20,014 nt of DNA, taken from NCBI GenBank assembly GCA_003427395.1, contig BFEA01000494.1:863599-883612 (forward strand). Direction: 5' to 3'. Below, piece by piece: positions 1 through 8,358 of the stretch. Position numbers and translations under genes: made by a program. Every line of letters begins with the position of its first letter. Position 1 is the first letter of the stretch. Below the pieces are notes generated by a model. The model saw nothing but the letters and a program-made list of their open reading frames with translations, searched no databases and was not told the origin of the DNA. Source of the stretch: Chara braunii (lineage: Eukaryota > Streptophyta > Charophyceae > Charales > Characeae).

Positions 1-1156
1 GAAGGCGCTATATATATTCCTCTGAATGGTGGACTTGAAGGTAGGACCTCAAGATGCTTTTGGTCATGCTCTCCTGACAATCACATCAGGAAACAAAAAA
101 AAAGCCCACAATGTTCAGACTTTTGAAGAAAAAAAAAAAGGGGAAAAAAAAAAAAAAAAAAAAAAAAAACAAGCACACGATGTAGGGTGTACATGGCAAA
201 TCGCCTGGTTGTCTTGTATTCTCGGACCGACGACGTTTGACACCACATGATTACAGCCGAGAAAGCGGAGCGGAGGACAAGATCGGTAGCCTGCAATTTA
301 AACCAAAGCTACCAAACACTGTCTTTTACGACCGTCTTGGTCCCGAGGACGCCTGCCCTTATTCGATTGGATCCGTTGGATCGATGATCGGAGGGATGCA
401 GGTCCTTTTCTGCCTGGAGGGGTTGGCCTGTTTTTTTCCGGAGGGACAGGGGGAGGAGGTTGAGACTGGACTCCCGTTGTGCATGAGCTCAACAAATGTC
501 AAGTTCAGACGCGTGTTGCCGAGCCGTTTCGACCTCTGTACGCGCAATCTTTTTTTTTTTTTTTTTTCCCTTCTGTACTTGCAGTCTTGGCACCATCAAC
601 ATTTCTTTTTTTTTTTGGCTCCATCAACGTGTTTATATTCTTGTAGACAAAGAGTCGAAGGGTACGTGACCGTACGTCGGCAATGGCAGATGTACTGTTG
701 ACTTCCCGTAGTCTGTTGTGTTCCACTGCTAGTCTGCTATCGAATTCAAGGGTCTTGAGAATAGGTCGACACCCGAACCGAGGGGCAAGCCAGTACGTTT
801 CCCAGCTGTTTTGTCCCGAAACACGGCTGTGAACGCGCCGCATTCAGGGCTCGGCCTGCTGAAGGGAAAATGCTGGCTGCGCCCGGCGAAAAAATTGATT
901 GTGCCCACACCGGTTCTACAGAAGTTGGCACATGAAAGAAATTGGCATCGGACTGGTGGGGTTTAATAGCTGGACATCTGGCACATGGCAGAAATCAGCA
1001 TTGGAAGACAGAAGCTCAGAAGTAGTACTGGTGGTTTGAAAGCTGGATGTCTTCAGGTGTAATGTATCTGTCTATGTTCCACAACATCGCCACGGATGTC
1101 TGATCGGATGGTTTGCTCATGTCGTACGAGAAGAATGGATACCAACCGCGCCTTGG
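1..1156. other. no gene recognised; A/T homopolymer-bearing intergenic DNA
   Basis: No RNA gene, conserved protein or transposon end is recognisable. The stretch holds A-rich runs (128-139 and 144-169) and T-rich runs (about 551-567 and 604-616). The longest open frame, 237-701 on the plus strand, runs through both T tracts and reads as Phe runs there, so it is not credible as a gene. Confidence 0.6.
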
Positions 1157-1724
1157 TGAGTTCATACCTATTGGTCTTTGATTCGTCCATACCAATCTGT
1201 CCTTGATCGGTTCATACTAATCAGTCTTTGATTGGTTCATCGTACTGATTACCAATATGCTGCCAAAATCAAGCTTAGCTCACAGGCTACCAATCAGTGT
1301 TCGATTGATTCATACCAATGTGTCCTTGATTGGTTCATACCAATGTGCCCTTGATTGGTTCGTACCAATCGGTCCTCGATTGGTTCGTACCAATCGGTCC
1401 TCGATTGGTTCTTACCGATCAGCCCTTAATTGGTTCATTCCAATCAGTCTTCGATTGGTTCGTAGTACTTCGTACCAATCAGTCCTTGATTGGTTCGTAC
1501 CCATTGGTCTTTGATTGGTCCTTACCGATCCGTTCTTGATTGATTCCTATCGATTGGTCCTTAATTGGTTCAGTTCTGGCATTCCTTTATGACCATTGGT
1601 TTATACCAATCTGTTCTTGATTGGTTCATACCAATTGGTCCTTCATTGGATCGTACGCATCGGTCTCACCAATGCGTTCTCGATTGGTTCATACCAAGTG
1701 GTCCTTTATTGGTTCAATGGTGAC
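1157..1724. repeat. minisatellite, about 25-bp degenerate unit built on a CCAAT palindrome
   Basis: About 20 diverged units follow one another. The best-preserved units lie around 1365-1415 and repeat GATTGGTTCGTACCAATC plus a 7-base spacer such as GGTCCTC. The core is a near-perfect inverted repeat (GATTGGT/ACCAATC), so every unit carries CCAAT on both strands. Several units differ by small indels, and around 1245-1290 and 1575-1600 the array is interrupted. Open frames across it (1257-1539) only read the repeat, since 25 is not a multiple of three, and are not genes. Confidence 0.9.
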
Positions 1725-2110
1725 ACTGCTTTATGAGCGGGGAAGAAAGGCCAGGGAATTCTCATGATATGGTGGGTTGGAGGACATTGACAACATACTT
1801 TAATGCGATTGTCTGAAAGACTTAAAAGTCATCACTGGTCCTGAAGGAAAACTACCAAACCGGGGCATTTTTCTCGGTGTCAGAGGACCAAGCCAACATT
1901 TGTTGGGCCTACTGGTGGTAGCAGGGAGCAAAACCCTGCCTACATTTTCCATTGTAAATTTCATTTTGCCATCCATAAATTTTCTTTAAAATTTCCAATA
2001 TTTTTGCCTGAGAAGATTGCCTATAGGCTACCAGAGTGGCCCGGGACCACTTGCCTGGCCGGGCCAAAAAGGAGGACGAGGGAGGAGGGGAGGGGGGGGG
2101 GGGAGAATAT
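1725..2110. other. no gene recognised
   Basis: This is unique-looking sequence ending in a purine-rich, G-run stretch (about 2070-2105). No coding region or RNA motif is visible. The G-rich run marks the downstream side of the minus-strand hammerhead repeat unit. Confidence 0.5.
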
Positions 2111-2119
2111 ATGTATAGA

Positions 2120-2246
2120 GCCCCTTGGTAAGAGCCCCCCGGTAAACAGTAGGCAGAGAGGGAGAGAAGGACAACAAACGAGGGGCTGTGAGAAACTGTT
2201 TCATCAGAGTTTCACTGACTCATCAGGAGGCAGAAACCTCAACAGT
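2120..2246 (-). repeat. hammerhead-bearing repeat, copy 1
   Basis: Reading the minus strand from 2246, the ribozyme is followed by a pyrimidine-rich segment (CTCCCTCTCTGCCTAC, about 2146-2161), then GTTTACCGGG-like sequence and an AT-rich run. The same order is found in the plus-strand copy starting near 2308 and the minus-strand copy ending at 3495, so this is a dispersed repeat family and not a lone motif. The outer boundary near 2107-2120 is approximate. Confidence 0.8.
2195..2246 (-). ncRNA. type III hammerhead self-cleaving ribozyme (complete core)
   Basis: On the minus strand every conserved hammerhead element is present in order. Stem III 5' strand is ACUGU (2242-2246) and the residue before cleavage is U (2241), giving a GUU site. 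Stem I is GAGG (2237-2240) with a 6-nt loop and CCUC (2227-2230). The core CUGAUGA is at 2220-2226. Stem II is GUCAG (2215-2219), loop UGAAACU and CUGAU (2203-2207). The core GAA is at 2200-2202 and the stem III 3' strand ACAGU at 2195-2199. All invariant core bases and the A15.1-U16.1 pair are intact. Predicted cleavage lies between 2241 and 2240. Known hammerheads in plant genomes occur in retrozymes and related retroelements, where they process multimeric transcripts. Here the motif sits in a dispersed repeat, which fits that role by inference. Stem II has one G-U closing pair, which may lower activity. Confidence 0.88.
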
Positions 2247-2307
2247 CTGCAGAATCCCCTATCTGATAATCCACCTCAACCCCGGTTGCGGTTAAGCATC
2301 AATATAT

Positions 2308-2435
2308 GGGTTCAGCCTCATGACGAGTCGGTGAAACTCCGACGAAGCAGTTTGTCACAGCCCCCCATTTGTTGTCCTCTTCTCCCTCTCTGCCTACAGT
2401 TTATCGGGCAGCTCTGTTTGATGATATATATATAT
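2308..2435 (+). repeat. hammerhead-bearing repeat, copy 2, inverted relative to copy 1, ribozyme degenerate
   Basis: The plus strand carries the same module head-to-head with copy 1. Core UGACGA (2321-2326) is preceded by A at 2320 where the invariant C3 should be. Stem II is GUCGG (2327-2331), loop UGAAACU and CCGAC (2339-2343), and GAA is at 2344-2346. Stem II differs from copy 1 by a compensatory A-U to G-C change and a G-U to G-C change, with the loop identical. No ACUGC-like stem III partner or GUH site is found just upstream, so self-cleavage is not expected. After the ribozyme come the pyrimidine-rich segment (about 2374-2398) and an AT microsatellite. Confidence 0.78.
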
Positions 2436-2436
2436 A

Positions 2437-3230
2437 CAAGGTTACCAGGACGAACATCCAGGAGTTCGGGGTCCAATTCAGGGTGCAAACCCGAAGGGGT
2501 TCGGCCCTTGCCAAAAATGATTTCAGGGCCTGAATTTTATTTTTTTTTCGAATTTGTTTTTGTGAGTTCTTTGTGATGTGAGGTACATGCCTATGATTTT
2601 TTAAGGCAACGTAGTAGCTCATTATTTAGAAGTTGTTCGGAATGTTTACACACATGTGGGACCCATTCAAAGAGATCGTAAATATGGGAATTATAGTAAA
2701 TATTACTAAAATATATTACCGACCCTGGTTCGGAACAGAAGAACTCAAAAAAGTTTCTTCGAATTATCTTGCCATATATTCCTGTTCAAAGTATGCTTTG
2801 CTTTACAAAGATGCTAAATTTCAACAACACTGGATTGCTAAGCCAAAAAAAAAAGAAAAATCACTGAAAATGGTGGTGTCAAAATGTGCTTGCCCACTCA
2901 CACTTTAGTGTTTTTTTCTCTTTTCGCTTTTGGTTTTCACTTTATTTCGGGCCCTAAACAATTTTTTTTTATTATTATTTTCTTATGAGTTTTGTAGCAT
3001 ATGAAACACAAGTCTATAAATTTACAGGGCATTTAACTAAGCCAAAAAAAAAAAAAAAAGCCAAATATGGTGGTGTTTAAAATGTGTCGCCCACGCATTG
3101 GCTTTAATTCTCTTTTATTTATCTTATTTTTATTATAATATTTGTTTTTGGTATTTTATTTTTATTTTAAATATGGTAAAGAATTTGATTGTGACGCAGA
3201 GGCAAATATTGTTCAGTTTATTTTTCTGCA
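2437..3230. other. AT-rich stretch with an internal A-rich duplication, no gene recognised
   Basis: Two similar segments of about 66 bp, 2837-2903 and 3035-3102, each contain a 'taagcc' plus A-run start followed by 'atggtggtg' and 'aaaatgtg'. The open frame 2633-2908 overlaps the first copy and resembles no family I know. The sequence around 3150-3240 is homologous to 4440-4530, including the shared 'ggtaaagaattt' and 'gcacaac' blocks, so it belongs to a dispersed repeat. Confidence 0.55.
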
Positions 3231-3234
3231 CAAC

Positions 3235-3495
3235 TTTTTTTTTTTTTTTCTGGCAGGGGGGGTTTGCGGGGGGGAGGTCTATAGGCGGTCCGAATGTTCG
3301 GGTGTTCGGGTTTCGCCGATCTGCCCTGGCCAAATACTGGCTACCATGTATATATATATATATATATTTGTGATGATATATATGTATCGTCAAATAGAGC
3401 TGCCCGGTAAACTGTAGGCGGAGAGGGAGACGACGGAGAGGGAGAAAAAGGCAACAAACAAGGCGCTGTAAGAAACTGTTTCGTCAGAGTTTCAC
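3235..3495 (-). repeat. hammerhead-bearing repeat, copy 3, poly(A)-tailed and cut at the ribozyme by an adapter
   Basis: On the minus strand the unit begins inside hammerhead stem II. Visible are loop UGAAACU (3488-3494), CUGAC (3483-3487), GAA (3480-3482) and ACAGU (3475-3479). It continues through the pyrimidine-rich part, an AT repeat (about 3347-3367) and a GC-rich segment, and ends in a 15-A tail (T run at 3235-3249). The 5' half of the ribozyme is missing because a mate-pair adapter starts at 3496. The tail suggests spread by reverse transcription of a polyadenylated or A-tailed RNA (inference). Confidence 0.75.
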
Positions 3496-3533
3496 CTGTC
3501 TCTTATACACATCTAGATGTGTATAAGAGACAG
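3496..3533. other. Nextera mate-pair junction adapter (two Tn5 mosaic ends, inverted)
   Basis: CTGTCTCTTATACACATCT (3496-3514) is followed directly by its exact reverse complement (3515-3533). This 38-bp palindrome is the circularisation junction of the Nextera mate-pair library chemistry, not genomic DNA. The sequences on its two sides therefore come from the two ends of a circularised fragment and may lie kilobases apart in the genome. Confidence 0.98.
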
Positions 3534-3540
3534 GACACTC

Positions 3541-3566
3541 TCACAACACACAACACACACACACAC

Positions 3567-3619
<53 letters not shown>
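3541..3619. repeat. AC microsatellite
   Basis: Imperfect then perfect AC repeats, with a few 'caac' interruptions before about 3570. Short open frames across it read Thr-His or Val-Cys repeats and are not genes. Confidence 0.97.
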
Positions 3620-3621
<2 letters not shown>

Positions 3622-3660
3622 GTCCTGTCCGGTCTGTAGGGGTGGCCACTCACCATAGGT

Positions 3661-3686
3661 GTTTTTTTTTTTTGTTTTTTTTTTTT
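3661..3686. repeat. interrupted T tract
   Basis: A T run of 26 bases with a single G near 3674. It is followed by a C/T-rich stretch up to about 3840. Confidence 0.9.
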
Positions 3687-3689
3687 AAT

Positions 3690-4318
3690 ACACCTTCCCC
3701 TGCTCTTGCATGTCATACTCTTATCCTGCCCTCCACATATTTCTTTCCTTCCCGTTGCCCCTACCCCCCCTGCCCCATACTCCTAGAGAACTCCGCCTTC
3801 TATCCCTTACCCTCCACCCTCCCCTCCACTCCCTTTGTACTACTAACGACTACATACGAATGAGCATCATTAAGAGTATAGACGATATGAAGATCAGAAA
3901 TGAAATGAAGGGAAGTATGAAGATGACGGACGGACACGAAGGCTGTATAAGCTGAAGATCTGAAGTGAAATGAACAGGCTTATGAAGATCTGAAGAGATG
4001 CACAGGAGCATACCTTCCCTTTTACTCTGCCTCCTGAAATAACGTGCAAGTGGGCCGTGGAGGCACACGGGGATGTGGGCAGCTGCCGCTCAACCACAAT
4101 CAACGTGGGCAGCCTTGTGTGTAAGAGGCACAGTAAAAGGGGAGCTGCAAGAACAATGAAAGGGGTACCCCAAGGACAACCAAAAAACTGTCTAATTATA
4201 AAATTGCTTTAATATGTTGGACATCTCAAATGCTCTCGTTGTCTGCAATAGGATAAAGACTGCTTTGATTCTGAATCTATTCACCTGGGTGGAATTGGGG
4301 CTGTTGTAGGGTAAATCT

Positions 4319-4320
<2 letters not shown>
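3690..4320. other. no gene recognised
   Basis: A pyrimidine-rich part (3690-3840) is followed by a purine-rich part (3855-4010) with repeated 'atgaagat' and 'gaaatgaa' words. No conserved protein or RNA is visible on either strand. Confidence 0.5.

Positions 4321-4388
<68 letters not shown>
4321..4388. repeat. AC microsatellite next to an ambiguous base
   Basis: A perfect AC dinucleotide run of about 68 bp ends at the ambiguous base 4389, so its true length and right border are uncertain. Confidence 0.97.
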
Positions 4389-4521
4389 NGACGATATATA
4401 GTTAGTTAGTTAAACGAGGGGTCCGAGTTTCATAGACTGTATTGATTTTATTTTTTATTTTAATTTGGTAAAGAATTTCAATGCGAGCTTGAGGCAAAAG
4501 TTGTTCAATTTATTTTTTGGC

Positions 4522-4528
4522 ACAACAT

Positions 4529-4568
<40 letters not shown>

Positions 4569-4581
4569 GCTTTTTCCACAT

Positions 4582-4621
<40 letters not shown>

Positions 4622-4622
4622 G
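4522..4622. repeat. duplicated 37-T tract with shared borders
   Basis: Two T runs (4531-4567 and 4584-4620), each 37 long, are both preceded by 'acatag' and followed by 'ggct', giving a direct duplication of 53 bp. The left flank (4440-4530) is homologous to 3150-3240, where a poly(A)-tailed repeat also abuts 'gcacaac'. Confidence 0.9.
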
Positions 4623-5262
4623 CTCTTAGCGAGGTGCTCCGAGTCACCTTGTTTGCCTGGTGTTGCACTTTCTTCAATCAGGCCACTTTCTAGCGATTGA
4701 AAAGCCAACAGGCTGTCACGCAAGATTTTGAATATTTTTTTGCAATAAATAAGTAAATTAATGCAAATCCCTTCCTGTTGCGTGTGTCCGGCTTCGAGCG
4801 AGACCCTTCAACAATGGTCTATGTCAGCCTTTAGTCTTAGGAATCTTTAATTATGATATGAACAACATTTGCAATCGTGCAAATAATAAATTAAATATAA
4901 TTATATAGCACAATATGATTGTCGATTTATGAATTTGAGAACCGTAATATGATGGATAAGGATTCAAACGAGATCATAAGGCAAGACTCAAGACCAATTC
5001 GATACGACATGATCAACGATCATGTGAGAGAACATGAGGACTCATTATCAACTTAAGGCCAAAACGAACAGATGGATCACAAAACCTTCATCTCTATAGT
5101 TAGTTCTCTTTCTCTCCTCTTTGAAGTTGATATTATATTCAAGGATCGACCATTATTTAGTGTGACATTCAATGGCTCTTGAGCAGGTCTGCCTGATGCT
5201 GATTTGTACTCAAAACAAAGTCGGTTGCGACATGCATTTGATGATTGTACTCATGTCTTGAG

Positions 5263-5264
<2 letters not shown>
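4623..5264. other. no gene recognised
   Basis: AT-rich unique sequence. No open frame of note, RNA motif or repeat is seen. Confidence 0.5.
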
Positions 5265-5299
<35 letters not shown>

Positions 5300-5411
5300 A
5301 ACCCGAGTGAGTGCTAGGGGTGTTGATAAGGGCAGACACCACTGGCATGCTCGGGGAGGCTCCATCTATTGGTGGGGAGCAATACCTGCTGGAAACCGGG
5401 TCCTGTGTCCC
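5265..5411 (-). mobile_element. SINE-like poly(A)-tailed retroposon, copy A
   Basis: On the minus strand the copy starts GGGACACAGGACCCGG at 5411 and passes through CCAGCAGGT and GCTCCCCACCAATAGATGGA. It contains a 'gtctgcccttatcaacacc' block and ends in 30 A (T run 5265-5294). Other copies occur at 8359-8452, 10620-10705, 15405-15457, 16393-16522, 19490-19544 and 19592-19617. A conserved 5' end, a variable 3' end and a terminal A tract in three copies are typical of non-autonomous retroposons. No tRNA-type A/B box is evident. Two potential hairpins are conserved: GCTGGA/TCCAGC (one arm is weakened in this copy) and GCTCC/GGAGC. Confidence 0.75.
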
Positions 5412-5640
5412 TTAACATTCTTTGGAAGGGGTAGTTTGTAAGCAAACAAGAGTTATATAACCATGCCACGCGTCCATCATACTATAAACATGAGTGATCA
5501 CATAAATCTACACGCAGGCACACATCATCATTAATCTGATGAGCAACATTGATTGCCCTCAACCGAGGGGATTGAGTCAACTCTTCGCAATATATTTGTC
5601 ATGCCCAAGAAGGTTTCGCCTTGGGTCTATTGTACACAAA
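5412..5640. repeat. dispersed repeat with a conserved CCCTC/GAGGGG hairpin, copy 1
   Basis: The region beside SINE copy A shares blocks in the same order with 8453-8640. These are 'tgccacgcgtcc' (5464-5475), then 'gatgagcaacattgat' followed by the hairpin 'gccctcaaccgagggga' (about 5538-5571). The loop differs between copies (aac versus ctt plus cc) while both stem arms are kept. Confidence 0.6.
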
Positions 5641-5719
5641 TACTCGTTGATCTCGAGACCTCTTACTTCTCACTTGATCAGTCTTGATGAGCATTAATGT
5701 CACCAACAACGCTTGTTGC

Positions 5720-6047
5720 GACATAAATTGTTACTGATGCTACCAGGATAGTCCACTATGACCAGCACTACTGTTGCTGTTATTGAGATTGTTTGCTATG
5801 ACCAGCATTATGACTACCACCACTGGGACCTCCCGCTATGGTCAACATTTTCGTTGCTATCACAGGAACTGCCTGTTGTGACCAGCATTGTCGCTGCTAC
5901 CACCGGGAGCTCCAGCTAAGGCCAACATTATAAATGTTGTCACTGGAACTGCACGTTGTGAACAATATCGTTGTTGTTACCACTGGGACCTTCCGCTGTG
6001 GCCGGCATTGCCGCTGCTGTCACCGAAACTGGCCTCTATGACCTGAC
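5720..6047. repeat. 40-bp tandem array with an 80-bp higher-order (A-B) period
   Basis: Unit starts fall exactly every 40 bases at 5720, 5760, 5800, 5840, 5880, 5920, 5960 and 6000, with a partial unit at 6040. There are substitutions but no indels. From 5800 two subtypes alternate. Units at 5800, 5880 and 5960 carry 'caccactgggacctcccgct'-like right halves. Units at 5840, 5920 and 6000 carry 'caactgg/aactgcctgttgt'-like right halves. No frame is continuously open, so this is a minisatellite and not coding repeats. Confidence 0.88.
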
Positions 6048-6049
6048 TA

Positions 6050-6600
6050 TGTCTCTTGAAAACGCAGCTTGCTGAGAGTAAATCTTGATCACTGAGATTA
6101 AACTGAGCTTAGTGATTGGTTCACCGGGATTGAACTAACTAGAAATTAGACAGAATAGAACTTGTTGATAAAAAACTTGATATGAGAATTGAACTGAAAC
6201 TTTCCCTGAAAGCCACGATTGGATCTGAAATCAATTTTAATCTGACATGAAATTGTTTAGAATTGAAATGATGATTTCCCTAAGAGTCACACTCAAATTT
6301 GAAATTAAAGATGAATTGAACTTGCTGAGATGAAACAGAACTCACTGAGGTTGAACTGAACTTACTCAATTTAACTTGAGTTATCTGAATCTGCACTGAA
6401 CTTACAAAAACTAATACGACTTTTTTGAATATGAATTGAACTTAATGAAACTGATTTGAGTTATCTGAATCTGCAGTGAACTTTTCTCTAAATCTGCAGT
6501 GAACTTGAGTTCTCTGAATCTGTTGTGAACTTAATGATCTAAGCCTTTGCTGAAAACCTCCACTGAAACTACCACTGAGTTCGCTGACCCTAAACTCAAG
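6050..6600. repeat. degenerate repeats rich in TGAACTTA and GAATCTGCA words
   Basis: The word 'gagttatctgaatctgca' recurs at 6378 and 6458, exactly 80 bp apart, and 'aatctgcagtgaactt' occurs at about 6468 and 6490. Many 'ttgaact' and 'actgaactt' words lie between. The period is loose, and I read this as an old decayed tandem repeat. Confidence 0.65.
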
Positions 6601-7130
6601 ATGTTGAGATTTTACTGAAATCACAGAAATAAAAATGAGCGAACACTAACCTCGTACTACGATAAAGTTGATATGTGACTCAGACTTCCCTTTGCGAGGA
6701 CACTTGTCTCTCTGTACTGGGTATCAACTCAACTGGACTGCGTTCTGTTCATTGTACTGAGTCTGTTTTCGCTATGCAAGATTTGTTCTTACTTATGCCA
6801 TGGTTGTTGCATGAGGTCAGGAAAATTTATGATTGTGTTCATCTGCTGTCAAGAGTTTATTAAAAACAAAAAAATTGAACTGCACTGAATTGTTGTTCAC
6901 GAATCACAAAAAAATCTTCGCAAGTGGCTGCTAAGATTTCATTGAGAAGGTTTTGAACTGCACTTTGAGTTTTACACTATCTCCTGAGTTTAGCTTCCCT
7001 CCGGAGCTTACTTTGTTTTTCCAAATTTGTTCTCTTAGTCTGCACAACTTTTCTTATTCCTTCCGAATTTGTGCTGATTAGGTTTGCACCCAATGTATAC
7101 TGTCTGAATCTTGTTCAGATTTTAGTTGCC
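6601..7130. other. no gene recognised
   Basis: The only open frame (6675-6863, 62 codons, plus strand) resembles nothing I know. No RNA motif or repeat is seen. Confidence 0.45.
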
Positions 7131-8333
7131 TTACCGCCCGTTCGAATAAGAACAGAAGGAGGGTAAAAGATGTCTCAAATAGTGACTACTCGAGTAATAA
7201 GTCTTTTTTGTTGTTCTTAGCAATTGGGCCTCGGTCCGTGATGTTGTGGGATCCGGGTCATAGGTGTTGAATGGATTATCTCCTTTAGGGTTGGAGTCCC
7301 TCCCTGCGAGGGTTACACAAGGTGGGTGGTGTGATCCTTGAGAGGGTAGGGGCGGTATTGAGGGTTTGTCCTTTTCTGGGCCACGCTGATTTTTGGGTCC
7401 GATCAGCTATGGCACTTGGGGAGAGAGGACAAGTGCTGCTGATGTTAGCAGGGTGAGAGTTGAGAGGGCTGTTCCGCTTGGAGGGGGTAGAGTAGGAAGG
7501 AAGGGGGATCTTCGGCTCGGGGGGGGCATACTTTAGAGGGTATTGTATGCGACTGAGAGAGCAGGAGGGGTATTCTGGGGGCTGTTCTGAACCGGGGTGG
7601 GGAGGTGAGGGGGCGCCTTCCGCGGAGGCAGTGAACAGACAGGGGGTTGCCTTTTGGGGGAGAGGAGTAATCCCTTTGGTTTTTGTGACCCCTTTCATGT
7701 AACTGAGACCTCAATAGGCGTTGGATTTTCCATGGGGTTTTCCCTCTTCCTGTGGGAATAGTAGGTGATGAAACGCTCATGTGATTTTTAGGAATCTTTT
7801 GGCTTTCTGTTTTCCTAATTGAAAAATTATTGCAAGGCTTGGTGCTGAAGGCAGGGGGTAGTGGTGTTGTGATGGTGGGAGATGACGCACTCTGCGGCAA
7901 ACGGGCTAGCCTGTAGGTTTGAAATAGGGTACAGCAGCGGTGAAGATGGTGGCTTCACCATGTAAGACGTGCCGAAGTATGGTTGAGAATGGTTTTTTGG
8001 GGGGGATATTTGCAAGATGAATGATGGGATCTACAACTATGGTGCTGATTGGTAGCTTGACTGGTATTTGCCTTAGTCCTGAGTCCCGGTGGTTTGCGAA
8101 TAGACAAGGCCAGAACGACGCTGGTCGGTGCTGGGGCTTGGTTGCGCTGCCCTGTAACTCAAGCTGTATGAGGGCATGAGACCTGGTAGAGAGATCTGGG
8201 GAGTTGGGTGGAAGGCACTCTAGTGTCTTTTGGTGAGCTGGTGCCTAGTCGATGTTGGTCGGAGCCGGGGCGGGTCGCTTTGCCCTGTGGCCGATCGAGT
8301 GTACTACTATCGAACGTACTCAAAGGCGTACTG
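7131..8333 (-). pseudogene. decayed protein-coding stretch, family unknown, ends at an adapter
   Basis: On the minus strand, protein-like open stretches follow each other in changing frames. One runs from after a TAG near 8246 to a TAG near 7905, about 113 codons without a Met start. It includes LPISTIVVDPIIHLANIPPK and continues with a hydrophobic segment. A second, Pro/Ser-rich, covers about 7698-7285. A third is open from 7406 to the TAA at 7131-7133, about 91 codons. Within the first stretch the DNA around 8124-8165 is a diverged copy of 8258-8296, and both encode an LxxxQGxAT-type block in the same frame. The frame changes and stops suggest a pseudogene, possibly a transposon open frame, but I recognise no domain. 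The upstream part is lost at the adapter at 8334. An accidental origin of some of these frames cannot be excluded. Confidence 0.35.
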
Positions 8334-8358
8334 CTGTCTCTTATACACATCTAGATGT
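8334..8358. other. partial Nextera mate-pair junction adapter
   Basis: The 19-bp Tn5 mosaic end CTGTCTCTTATACACATCT (8334-8352) is followed by AGATGT, the first six bases of its reverse complement. Sequence then switches to the SINE-like repeat, whose 'gctgataagag' resembles the missing adapter part 'gtataagag'. This is residual library sequence and a probable chimeric join. Confidence 0.95.

Noticed and set aside
237-701. 154-codon plus-strand open frame
   Set aside because: It runs through T tracts that read as Phe runs and resembles no protein family.
1257-1539. Open frames in the CCAAT minisatellite
   Set aside because: They only translate a degenerate 25-bp repeat.
2633-2908. 91-codon open frame in AT-rich DNA
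   Set aside because: No recognisable domain, and its end overlaps an A-rich duplicated segment.
3519-3863. Open frame starting MYKRQ
   Set aside because: The start is translated adapter sequence, followed by an AC microsatellite.
5538-5571. Second hammerhead starting at CTGATGAG
   Set aside because: No GAA core element follows the hairpin and no stem III partner is present.
5720-6047. CRISPR-like regular spacing
   Set aside because: Units are contiguous and diverged, with no constant repeat and unique spacers, and the window is eukaryotic.
8159-8350. Minus-strand start MCIRDS
   Set aside because: Another translated adapter. Only the part below 8334 is genomic.
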